Positions 1-5,776 of a DNA stretch of 7,773 nucleotides are shown piece after piece. Within the stretch, counting starts at the first letter, position 1. Each line of letters opens with the position of its first letter. The translations under genes were made by a program, and so were the position numbers. Under the pieces are notes generated by a model. That model was not told the origin of the DNA. It searched no databases and worked only from the letters and a program-made list of their open reading frames with translations. The stretch covers positions 1 to 7,773 of the forward strand of contig JAEZRL010000243.1 in NCBI GenBank assembly GCA_023440945.1. The letters run 5' to 3'. This stretch comes from Bacteroidota bacterium (GTDB taxonomy: Bacteria; Bacteroidota; Bacteroidia; Chitinophagales; Chitinophagaceae).

Positions 1-180
1 TTAATTGTTCCGGTTTCAAAGGCAACTTCTGCCGTTAGAGATAAAATGAAACAGATGCAGGAAGAACAAATGCGTCAAACGCAACAGCAAACGCAGCAAA
101 GAGCAAAGGCTGCTTCCCGTAGTAATCCCGATACTACAACTACCGATGGCGAATATATTGAGTTTGAGGAGGTGAAATAA
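1..180 (+). CDS. DUF4834-like protein, C-terminal part (5' end outside window)
   Basis: Frame 1 is open from the first base to a TAA at 178-180 and gives 59 residues. The piece begins LIVPVSKATSAVRDKMKQMQ, has a Gln-rich polar stretch (roughly residues 18-34), a Ser/Thr/Asp linker, and ends in the acidic tail GEYIEFEEVK. This order resembles DUF4834 family proteins of Bacteroidota: short proteins with an N-terminal membrane helix, a charged Gln-rich cytoplasmic part, and a conserved C-terminal 'DYIDFEEIK'-like motif. The membrane helix would lie upstream of the window. The family has no established function that I know of. The assignment rests mainly on the tail motif, recalled from memory; a generic low-complexity tail of another small membrane protein is the alternative. 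Confidence 0.6.
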   Translation, partial: LIVPVSKATSAVRDKMKQMQEEQMRQTQQQTQQRAKAASRSNPDTTTTDGEYIEFEEVK

Positions 181-230
181 TTCTTGTGCAAATCAATTTG
201 CTTTATTTTTTGTTGTTAAATCCTTTTGAT

Positions 231-269
231 AAAAAAAGCTTTGCAACCAACGGCTGCAAAGCTTTAAAA
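231..269 (-). terminator. Rho-independent terminator, probably bidirectional
   Basis: An 11-bp perfect stem pairs 235-245 (AAAGCTTTGCA) with 255-265 (TGCAAAGCTTT) around a 9-base loop. Read on the minus strand, the stem runs into seven T's (231-237), the classic arrangement, and lies about 20 bases past the stop codon of the inositol oxygenase gene. On the plus strand the stem ends in TTT followed by AAAA, so it may weakly terminate the DUF4834-like gene as well. Confidence 0.8.
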
Positions 270-287
270 CTTACTGCATCAAATTAT

Positions 288-1163
288 TTATAAACAAATT
301 GTTTCCGGAAGATATTTCGCTATGAGGTCTTCATAGTAAGGACGTAATTCTGAAACTACAGGTGGCTTTGGACTTTTTGAATAGAGATCATAAGGATTGA
401 ACTTTCGCACCCAGTCAAACATCTTCCTGTCATGGTCGTTCATTAAATGATCATAAGCATTTTCGCGGTGCTGGGAATAGAAAGAATGATAACGGATCAT
501 ATACAAGGCCGGTTCGGGCAGGTAATCTTTTACAATGTGGTATAAATACTCATCATGACCCCAGGAAAGATTCACCTTTTCCAGGCCACAGTTTGGTTCA
601 TACACGCCATATTTGGTATTGTATCTTTCATCGTAAGTATCAGGATTGGCGGCAAAAAACTCCGGATAAACTATTTTATCTGAATGGGCGCAGCCTACCG
701 GGAAAGTATCACCGACAACTGCCCACTGCGGCTCTCCAAAAAGACAAAGCACCTTGCCCATGTCGTGAATAAAACCCGTTAGCACAAACCAATCAGGATG
801 TCCATCAGCACGAATAGCTTCCCCGGTTTGCAACAAGTGCTGCAATTGATCGAGTTCTATATCGGGATCGGAATCATCTACCAAAGTATTGAGAAACTCC
901 ATTGCTTCCCACACTTTTAATTTCTTGCGGTTGAACTGCAAAAACTCGTTTTTCTTCTCCTGCACAAAATCGTACGTCTGGTACTTGTGGTTCTGACGAT
1001 AAAATTCTCTAACAGTATCGCGTTGAGGATTATCGTAATTGCGAAATTCTTCTTTTGTTTTTGCCGGTGCATCTGCAACAGGATAGCGGTCAAGCACATC
1101 ATCTTCCCATTGCTCTATGCTTTGCAAAGGATTCAATTGTTCTTTGGTGAAAGTGTTACTCAT
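288..1163 (-). CDS. miox: Myo-inositol oxygenase (MIOX)
   Basis: The enzyme is a cytoplasmic non-haem diiron oxygenase that uses O2 to cleave myo-inositol to D-glucuronate (EC 1.13.99.1). The 291-residue length matches the family (about 285). The protein aligns by eye with mammalian MIOX: FIHDMGKVL (131-139), FGEPQWAVVGDTFPVGC (142-158), SWGHDEYLY (200-208), IRYHSFY (223-229) and FNPYDLYSK (255-263). Expected diiron ligands are all present: His109, His133, Asp134, His203, His226 and Asp259; Lys137 corresponds to the substrate-binding lysine of the HDxGK motif. There is no signal peptide. The ATG at 1161-1163 has no Shine-Dalgarno sequence, as is usual in Bacteroidota. The gene stands alone: no inositol dehydrogenase, uronate isomerase or sugar transporter is adjacent. 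The family is best known from eukaryotes but occurs in some bacteria. Identification is very secure; physiological role is inference. Confidence 0.95.
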   Translation of the reverse strand: MSNTFTKEQLNPLQSIEQWEDDVLDRYPVADAPAKTKEEFRNYDNPQRDTVREFYRQNHKYQTYDFVQEKKNEFLQFNRKKLKVWEAMEFLNTLVDDSDPDIELDQLQHLLQTGEAIRADGHPDWFVLTGFIHDMGKVLCLFGEPQWAVVGDTFPVGCAHSDKIVYPEFFAANPDTYDERYNTKYGVYEPNCGLEKVNLSWGHDEYLYHIVKDYLPEPALYMIRYHSFYSQHRENAYDHLMNDHDRKMFDWVRKFNPYDLYSKSPKPPVVSELRPYYEDLIAKYLPETICL

Positions 1164-1339
1164 GGCAAGAGATTTTTTTTAAGAATATAAATTTACCCTT
1201 TTCCTGCAAGTTGAAAAAATTATCTGTGATTTAATGTTTAAAACACCTATCAAGCTATCGTTTTTTTAAAGAAGTTGCAATAAATTTTATTGAATCATCA
1301 GCCTTCGCAGCGTTAATTTTAAAAGAAATATTATTTGTT

Positions 1340-1765
1340 ATGATGATGAAAGCGTTAATTTTTAGCCTGCTGTTATCTTTTCCATTTGCTTTAATTGCAC
1401 AAACGGAGGAATCTGAAATTAAAGCTGTGATAGATGAACAAATGAATGGTTGGAACAAAGGCAGCATAGGAGATTTTATGAAAACCTATTACAAAAATGA
1501 CAGCTTAATGTTTGTAGGCAGTAAAGGCATTACCTATGGCTGGGAAGCAACATTGAATAATTATAAAAAGAATTATCCCGATACTTCGGTTATGGGCAAA
1601 CTGCAATTAGATCTGCTTGATATAAAACCGCTTTCTCCGAATTATTATTTTGTTACAGGCAAATGGCATCTCAAAAGAAATATGGGTGATAAAGGTGGTT
1701 ATTTTACGCTGCTCTTTAAAAAAATAAACGGTAAATGGCTCATAATTATTGATCACACAAGTTGA
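1340..1765 (+). CDS. Exported NTF2-like (DUF4440/SnoaL-type) protein
   Basis: This 141-residue protein begins with a signal peptide: Lys4, then a hydrophobic core ALIFSLLLSFPFALIA, with likely cleavage near residue 20 or 21 (ALIA-Q). The mature part (about 120 residues) has the pattern of small NTF2-fold proteins: an N-terminal helix with IKAVIDEQMNGWNKG and DFMKTYYKNDSLMFVG, then a strand-rich second half ending in GYFTLLFKKINGKWLIIIDH. That ending, a strand with a Trp and then a strand with a His, is typical of DUF4440-type domains. Family members range from enzymes to ligand-binding proteins, so no reaction can be assigned; a periplasmic location is inferred. Three consecutive ATGs (1340, 1343, 1346) could each be the start, with no effect on the mature protein. 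It is divergent from the inositol oxygenase gene across a 176-bp gap that must hold both promoters. Confidence 0.85.
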   Translation: MMMKALIFSLLLSFPFALIAQTEESEIKAVIDEQMNGWNKGSIGDFMKTYYKNDSLMFVGSKGITYGWEATLNNYKKNYPDTSVMGKLQLDLLDIKPLSPNYYFVTGKWHLKRNMGDKGGYFTLLFKKINGKWLIIIDHTS

Positions 1766-1816
1766 TTAAGTGTTTGCTGCTCCACGCTTGCAATACAGCT
1801 CGCAGCTCTTGCTTAA
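1766..1816 (+). repeat. Imperfect inverted repeat after the NTF2-like gene
   Basis: Bases 1766-1780 and 1802-1816 form a stem of two 5-bp blocks (TTAAG/CTTAA and GCTGC/GCAGC) flanking a partly wobble-paired internal loop, with a 21-base apical loop. It begins directly after the stop codon. There is no T tract after it, so it is a weak terminator at best or an mRNA 3'-end structure. Confidence 0.35.
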
Positions 1817-1874
1817 TTATCGGTATGGTTTTTATTATATATATCGATATTCATAAAAATCAGAATTTACAACT

Positions 1875-2120
1875 ATGGCAGGAATACCGAAAGGCGGATT
1901 GCTTTTAGCAGGTTTAGCTGCTTTTGCTTATTACAAATACTCTAAAATGAGTGATCAGGAAAAGCGTGACCTTGTTAATAATCTGAAAGACAAAGGCCAG
2001 AAATTATACGACCAGTATATGCCGGAAGATTTGAAAAAAGTGTTTAAGCAAAGAAGTGGTGATGAAGCCCAGTTTACACAAAATAATTTTAGTGATGGAA
2101 CAAATTACACCACCGGCTAA
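1875..2120 (+). CDS. Small single-membrane-helix protein of unknown function
   Basis: An 81-residue protein that I cannot name. Residues 7-21 (GGLLLAGLAAFAYYKY region) form one short hydrophobic helix rich in Gly/Ala with an aromatic end, followed by a strongly charged segment (about 22-60: MSDQEKRDLVNNLKDKGQKL, then DQYMPEDLKKVFKQ) that should form an amphipathic helix. The tail is polar and Asn/Thr/Gly-rich. The architecture is that of a small inner-membrane-anchored protein with a cytoplasmic or periplasmic helix, loosely like YtxH-type proteins, but no family motif is clear. Real coding is supported by the regular amphipathic pattern, an ATG with a good in-frame opening, and a strong terminator 17 bases after the stop. 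It is probably a separate transcript from the preceding gene (109-bp gap). I recall similar short proteins in Chitinophagaceae but cannot verify this. Confidence 0.75.
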   Translation: MAGIPKGGLLLAGLAAFAYYKYSKMSDQEKRDLVNNLKDKGQKLYDQYMPEDLKKVFKQRSGDEAQFTQNNFSDGTNYTTG

Positions 2121-2137
2121 TGGTCTGTTTGGTGCTG

Positions 2138-2166
2138 AAAAACCACTTTTATGCAGTGGTTTTTTT
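2138..2166 (+). terminator. Strong Rho-independent terminator
   Basis: A 10-bp perfect stem pairs 2138-2147 (AAAAACCACT) with 2155-2164 (AGTGGTTTTT) around a 7-base loop, and the T run continues to 2166. It starts 17 bases after the stop codon of the small membrane protein. The A tract on the left side means that it could also work on the minus strand, for the convergent FKBP transcript. Confidence 0.9.
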
Positions 2167-2213
2167 GTAATTACTAATGCTATCTCGTGATTCTTTGATC
2201 ACTTAGCAAAGAC

Positions 2214-2230
2214 GAACATTGAAAATGTTC
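2214..2230 (-). repeat. Short hairpin just after the FKBP stop codon
   Basis: Seven perfect base pairs (GAACATT at 2214-2220 with AATGTTC at 2224-2230) enclose a 3-base loop. It lies 8 bases beyond the FKBP stop codon on the minus strand. It is not followed by a convincing T tract in either direction, so its role, if any, may be to stabilise the FKBP mRNA 3' end or to act as a weak terminator. Confidence 0.4.
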
Positions 2231-2238
2231 AATAAAAG

Positions 2239-2673
2239 CTATTCAAATCCTAATAATTCTACATCAAATATCAAAGTGCTGTTAGGTCCAATTTGTGCAC
2301 TCATTTGCCTGTCTCCATAAGCTAAATGTGGTGGAATAAAAAATCTGTATTTGCTTCCAACACGCATCAACTGCAAACCTTCTGTCCAGCCTTTTATAAC
2401 CATATTCAAAGGAAAGGTTGCGGGTTTGCCTCTTTGTACAGAACTATCGAAAACCGTTCCGTCTATCAGGGTTCCATGATAATGACAAGTTACTTTATTT
2501 GATGCAACTGGTTTTTCACCTGTGCCTTCATTTAATACTTCGTATTGCAAACCACTTGATAATTCTGTAACTTCTTTACGCTCTCTATTTTTTGCAAGAA
2601 AATCTTCACCTGCTTTTAAATTTGCTTTGGCTTTTTCATTTTTCAAAGCAAAAAGTTTATCTGCTATCCCCAT
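2239..2673 (-). CDS. FKBP-type peptidyl-prolyl cis-trans isomerase
   Basis: The protein catalyses cis-trans isomerisation of peptide bonds before proline (EC 5.2.1.8) and so assists folding. It has 144 residues. Residues 1-48 are a charged helix with AGEDFLAKN and SGLQYEVLNEG, which resemble the end of the FKBP_N dimerisation region of FklB/FkpA/Mip proteins. Residues 50-144 are a complete FKBP domain. The binding-pocket residues known from FKBP12 can be matched: Tyr65, Phe75, Asp76, Phe87, Val92, Ile93, Trp96, Tyr119, Ile128 and Phe136. No signal peptide or lipobox is present, so it should be cytoplasmic, unlike FkpA or Mip. The N-terminal part is much shorter than in FklB (about 206 residues), so the usual V-shaped dimer may not form. 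The gene is a single unit, convergent with the small membrane protein gene and divergent from hpt. Confidence 0.93.
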   Translation of the reverse strand: MGIADKLFALKNEKAKANLKAGEDFLAKNRERKEVTELSSGLQYEVLNEGTGEKPVASNKVTCHYHGTLIDGTVFDSSVQRGKPATFPLNMVIKGWTEGLQLMRVGSKYRFFIPPHLAYGDRQMSAQIGPNSTLIFDVELLGFE

Positions 2674-2863
2674 AAAAAATTTTTGCTAAGATAACAGATA
2701 TGCAAATGCTGCAGATTAAAGTAATACACAACTATTTATTTTCCGGCTTTGAATGTTGTTCCTTATTTTGATAGGAAGATAGACAAGGAATTATTTCAAA
2801 CGCTTTTCGTTTTTGTTTTTCATCATCGCACAATGTTGTTATTATTGCAGCAAACTGAAGAGG

Positions 2864-3403
2864 ATGGCGGTAATAAAAGTGCATGATAAATATTTTGTTC
2901 CCTATATTTCAGAAACGGTTATCTTAGAAAAAGTTCAATCACTTGCTGCACAAATAAGCAAAGATTATGAAGGCCGCAAACCTTTGTTTATTGCCATTCT
3001 GAACGGCTCTTTTATGTTTGCTTCCGATCTGTTTAAGCAGCTAACCATCGAATCTGAAATATGTTTTATAAAACTTGCATCTTATAAAGGAACAAAATCT
3101 ACCGGGCATATCATAACAGCTATCGGTCTTGATACTGATATAACCGGACGTGATGTTATCATTCTTGAAGATATAATTGATACCGGTAAAACCATCAACC
3201 AGTTTCTTCCGCAACTACACAATCAGCAACCGCTTTCTTTAAAGATCGCTGTGCTGCTGCATAAACCTGATGCTACAGTTTATCGTGCTCCTATTGATTA
3301 TTGTTGTTTTTCTATCCCAGATAAATTTGTTGTGGGTTATGGTTTGGATTATGATGGTCTTGGCCGGAACCTGCGGGAATTATACCAGTTACAGGACGAA
3401 TAA
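2864..3403 (+). CDS. hpt: Hypoxanthine phosphoribosyltransferase
   Basis: A purine-salvage enzyme that transfers the phosphoribosyl group of PRPP to hypoxanthine (and usually guanine) to give IMP/GMP (EC 2.4.2.8), in the cytoplasm. Numbered from the ATG at 2864 (179 residues), the type I phosphoribosyltransferase features are: AILNGSFMF (44-52), the flexible-loop LASYKGTKSTG (71-81), the PRPP-binding loop ILEDIIDTGKT (100-110), LLHKP (131-135) with the base-contacting lysine, and FVVGYGLDY (155-163) followed by RNLRELY. The reading frame stays open upstream to a TTG at 2813, which would add 17 residues rich in Cys and aromatic residues; these are atypical for the family, so the ATG at 2864, which gives the normal length of about 180, is chosen. 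It is divergent from the FKBP gene with about 190 bp between the two starts. The 66-bp gap to the next gene could permit cotranscription. Confidence 0.95.
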   Translation: MAVIKVHDKYFVPYISETVILEKVQSLAAQISKDYEGRKPLFIAILNGSFMFASDLFKQLTIESEICFIKLASYKGTKSTGHIITAIGLDTDITGRDVIILEDIIDTGKTINQFLPQLHNQQPLSLKIAVLLHKPDATVYRAPIDYCCFSIPDKFVVGYGLDYDGLGRNLRELYQLQDE

Positions 3404-3418
3404 CCCTTTTTACGAAAA

Positions 3419-3453
3419 TTGAAAGTGCTGATTATAAAGAAGTTTTATCTTTA
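3419..3453 (+). promoter_or_regulatory. Possible Bacteroidota-type promoter of the VWA gene
   Basis: TATCTTTA at 3446-3453 matches the Bacteroidota -7 element TAnnTTTG at all but the last base. A TTG at 3419-3421 could be the -33 element, although the 24-base spacing is slightly long. It would put the transcript start only about 10 bases before the TTG start codon at 3470. The match is weak in such AT-rich DNA. Confidence 0.25.
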
Positions 3454-3469
3454 AAATAAAACAAGCCCT

Positions 3470-5242
3470 TTGAAACGGTGGGTGTTTTACATATCCATTT
3501 TGTTAAGCATACCATGTTCTTCGCAATATTATCTTAAAGGAGATGTACGTGATGAGCAAGGACGTTCGTTGCCAAATGTGAAAATTCTTCTTGCTTCCAA
3601 AGGTTCTTATCCTTATTATTCCGGTTCTTCCGGTGCTTTTGGCATTCCTACCAATAAATTGATTGATACCATTTTATTATCGCTTGATGGTTTTGAAACG
3701 ATAAAGAAAGCTGCTGATGCATCGCGTTACCAGTCTTTCATCCTGCAACCTGCTTCGGCAACAAAACTTACGCATATTTCGAAACTCCTTTCTGTTACAC
3801 ATAATTTGCTTCCCCTAAAAAGTGATGATGGTATAAACCGGGGAAATGAAAGTTATTCAACACTTGCAGAAAATACGTTTGTTGATGCAAAGAATTATGC
3901 TGAAACAGGTTTTGCTTTAAATATTGATAGGGCATCTTATAGCAATATCCGCCGTTTTCTCAGAATGAATTACAGAGTCCCTACAGATGCCGTACGTATC
4001 GAAGAAATGCTTAACTATTTCAATTTTAGTAACAATAACAACGATACGGTTAATTATACTTTTAAATGCAGTACGCAATTAACATCTGCACCATGGGATA
4101 GAAACAACCAGTTGTTATTTATAAACCTGCAGGCCCCGAAGCTGAATTTCAGATCTGTTCCGCCAACAAATCTTACTTTTTTGATTGATGTTTCAGGTTC
4201 GATGGATAAAGAAAATCGTTTGCCTTTGTTAAAATCTGCATTTAAATTATTAGTGCAGAATTTACGCTATGAGGATACGGTCGCAATAGTTGTGTATGGT
4301 GGCGGGGTGAATATTGTTTTACAACCAACCTCAGGCAATGAAAAAGAAAAGATTATTGATGCAGTTGATAAGCTTGAGGCAAATGGCGATACACCGGGAG
4401 AAGCTGCGATCAAAACTGCTTATAAGCTTGCAGAAAGAATGTTTAACCGCAAAGGAAACAATCGTGTTATACTGGCTACGGATGGTGATTTTAATGTAGG
4501 ACAAACTTCGGAGGAGGAGTTAGAAGACATGATAACAACACATAGGCAGTCCGGAATTTATTTAACTTGTTTGGGTGTTGGAATGGGTAATTATAAAGAT
4601 AGTAAATTAGAAGTGCTTGCTAAAAAGGGGAATGGCAATTTTGCTTATATAGATGATTTAGATGAAGGTGAAAAAGTATTGGTGAAAGAGTTTTCAAAGA
4701 CGTTGTATTCCGTTGCGGACGATGCTTTCTTATCCGTTAAGTTTAATCCGAAAGTTGTGAATCAATATCGCCTCATTGGTTTTGATAATAAAAAAGATGC
4801 GCTTGAAGATAGCACCACACAATTTATAGGCGGAGAAATTGGAAGTGGCCATACTTTAATAGCGGTTTTTGAAATTGAACCAACGGGAAAATACCGGGAA
4901 AATGTGACAGGAATCGATGCAATGCTTGCTGATCTGCAGTTGCAATATAAATTGCCTTCTACCAATGTTTCAAGAAGCCAGCATTTTGAAATTCCCTTGA
5001 ATTATGTTGCTCTTGAAAAAGCTGATTCCTGTTATCGTTTTGCTGCATCTGTAACGATGTTTGGTTCTTTATTAAGACAATCAAAGTATGCGAAGAATTA
5101 TTCCTGGGATGATGTAAAAGCACTTGCGCTATCCGCCTCTGCTCCCGGTAATTTTTTGCAGCAACAATTTATTGAACTCATAGAAAAAGCAAGGAAAATC
5201 TATAGCGATAAAAAGAAAGGATTGTTCAGTGTGAAGTTTTGA
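3470..5242 (+). CDS. Exported VWA-domain protein of the YfbK type with N-terminal carboxypeptidase-regulatory-like domain
   Basis: The 590-residue protein starts with a signal peptide (MKRW, core VFYISILLSIP, likely cleavage at SS-Q near residue 19; SIPC is not a good lipobox). Residues 21-95 look like a carboxypeptidase-D regulatory-like beta-sandwich (KGDVRDEQGRSLPNVKILL, then SGSSGAFGIP and LSLDGFE). Residues about 132-230 match the YfbK N-terminal region (ENTF; FALNIDRASYSNIRRFL; DAVRIEEMLNYF). The VWA domain (about 233-400) has an intact metal-ion-dependent adhesion site: Asp240, Ser242, Ser244 (DVSGS), Thr308 (GDTPGE) and Asp338 (ATDGD). Residues about 408-585 are the YfbK C-terminal (DUF3520-type) region. 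It should act in the cell envelope, binding a partner through a divalent cation; the partner is unknown. The start is TTG at 3470: an in-frame TAA lies at 3452-3454, no ATG is available upstream, and the first internal Met (residue 166) would remove the signal peptide. Confidence 0.92.
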   Translation: MKRWVFYISILLSIPCSSQYYLKGDVRDEQGRSLPNVKILLASKGSYPYYSGSSGAFGIPTNKLIDTILLSLDGFETIKKAADASRYQSFILQPASATKLTHISKLLSVTHNLLPLKSDDGINRGNESYSTLAENTFVDAKNYAETGFALNIDRASYSNIRRFLRMNYRVPTDAVRIEEMLNYFNFSNNNNDTVNYTFKCSTQLTSAPWDRNNQLLFINLQAPKLNFRSVPPTNLTFLIDVSGSMDKENRLPLLKSAFKLLVQNLRYEDTVAIVVYGGGVNIVLQPTSGNEKEKIIDAVDKLEANGDTPGEAAIKTAYKLAERMFNRKGNNRVILATDGDFNVGQTSEEELEDMITTHRQSGIYLTCLGVGMGNYKDSKLEVLAKKGNGNFAYIDDLDEGEKVLVKEFSKTLYSVADDAFLSVKFNPKVVNQYRLIGFDNKKDALEDSTTQFIGGEIGSGHTLIAVFEIEPTGKYRENVTGIDAMLADLQLQYKLPSTNVSRSQHFEIPLNYVALEKADSCYRFAASVTMFGSLLRQSKYAKNYSWDDVKALALSASAPGNFLQQQFIELIEKARKIYSDKKKGLFSVKF

Positions 5243-5319
5243 CAATAATCTCAATTCATCTTACTGATTATGCCGATGGTTAAAAGTGTATTACCAATTC
5301 TATAAGTGAAAACAGTAGT

Positions 5320-5769
5320 TTAAAAATTAATGCTGCAGTTCATCCATTCCTCTTCAATTACAGCACCGTATTTTTTATAGAAAGCAATTGCAGGTTCATT
5401 CCAGTCAAGCACCTGCCAAACCATTCCATTTAACTTTTTGTCTTTGGCTTCCTCTATCAAACGTTCAAACAAAAGTTTGCCTGCACCTTTGCCTCTTGCT
5501 TTTTCTGTAACAAGAATATCTTCAAGATATAATCGTTGTCCCTTCCACGTAGAATAACGGATATAATACAAAGCAAACCCGATAACAACATTATCCTCTT
5601 CTGCAACAAAAGCCCACCAAACCGGTTTTTCACCAAAACCGCTTTCTTCAAAATGTTCTAATGTCACTGTTACTTCATGCGGTGCTCTTTCAAATTCAGC
5701 CAGTTCCTGCACCAATTCCAATAAACGTTTACAATCTTTTCTTTCAGCTCTTCTTATTGTAATACTCAT
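5320..5769 (-). CDS. GNAT acetyltransferase, spermidine/spermine (SSAT/thialysine) acetyltransferase-like
   Basis: This protein should transfer acetyl from acetyl-CoA to a primary amine, in the cytoplasm. Its 149 residues form one GNAT domain and resemble SSAT1/SSAT2 throughout: IRRAERKDCKRLLELVQELA (5-24), SGFGEKP (43-49), IGFALYYIRYSTWKG (63-77), RLYLEDILV (79-87), the acetyl-CoA loop RGKGAG (92-97; R-x-x-G-x-G) and DWNEPAIAFYKKYGA (122-136). Glu83 and Tyr131 correspond by eye to the conserved Glu and the proposed general-acid Tyr of human SSAT. Family substrates include polyamines and diamines (SSAT1) and thialysine (SSAT2); sequence alone does not decide among these. It is the last gene of the minus-strand operon, 7 bases after the D-amino-acid oxidase stop. 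The 77-bp gap to the convergent VWA gene holds no clear terminator. Confidence 0.88.
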   Translation of the reverse strand: MSITIRRAERKDCKRLLELVQELAEFERAPHEVTVTLEHFEESGFGEKPVWWAFVAEEDNVVIGFALYYIRYSTWKGQRLYLEDILVTEKARGKGAGKLLFERLIEEAKDKKLNGMVWQVLDWNEPAIAFYKKYGAVIEEEWMNCSINF

Positions 5770-5776
5770 ACGATAA

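Noticed and set aside
85..180. CAA/CAG-rich stretch at the left edge considered as a possible repeat array.
   Set aside because: It is in frame and encodes a Gln-rich linker within a coding region; the units are not regular enough for a tandem repeat.
1164..1339. Divergent promoter region searched for TTG / TAnnTTTG promoter pairs on both strands.
   Set aside because: Only partial matches with wrong spacing were found; promoters must exist here but cannot be placed with confidence.
1309..1362. A 12-base direct repeat, AGCGTTAATTTT, at 1309-1320 and 1351-1362 around the start of the NTF2-like gene.
   Set aside because: Only two short AT-rich copies, one of them inside the signal-peptide codons; best explained by chance.
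1841..1850. Perfect palindrome ATATCGATAT upstream of the small membrane protein gene.
   Set aside because: It does not extend past 10 bases and lies in an AT-rich run, where such palindromes are common; no second copy or operator context was seen.
4762..4965. Minus-strand open frame inside the VWA gene.
   Set aside because: The opposite strand codes for a conserved YfbK-type region; the antisense translation has no recognisable features.
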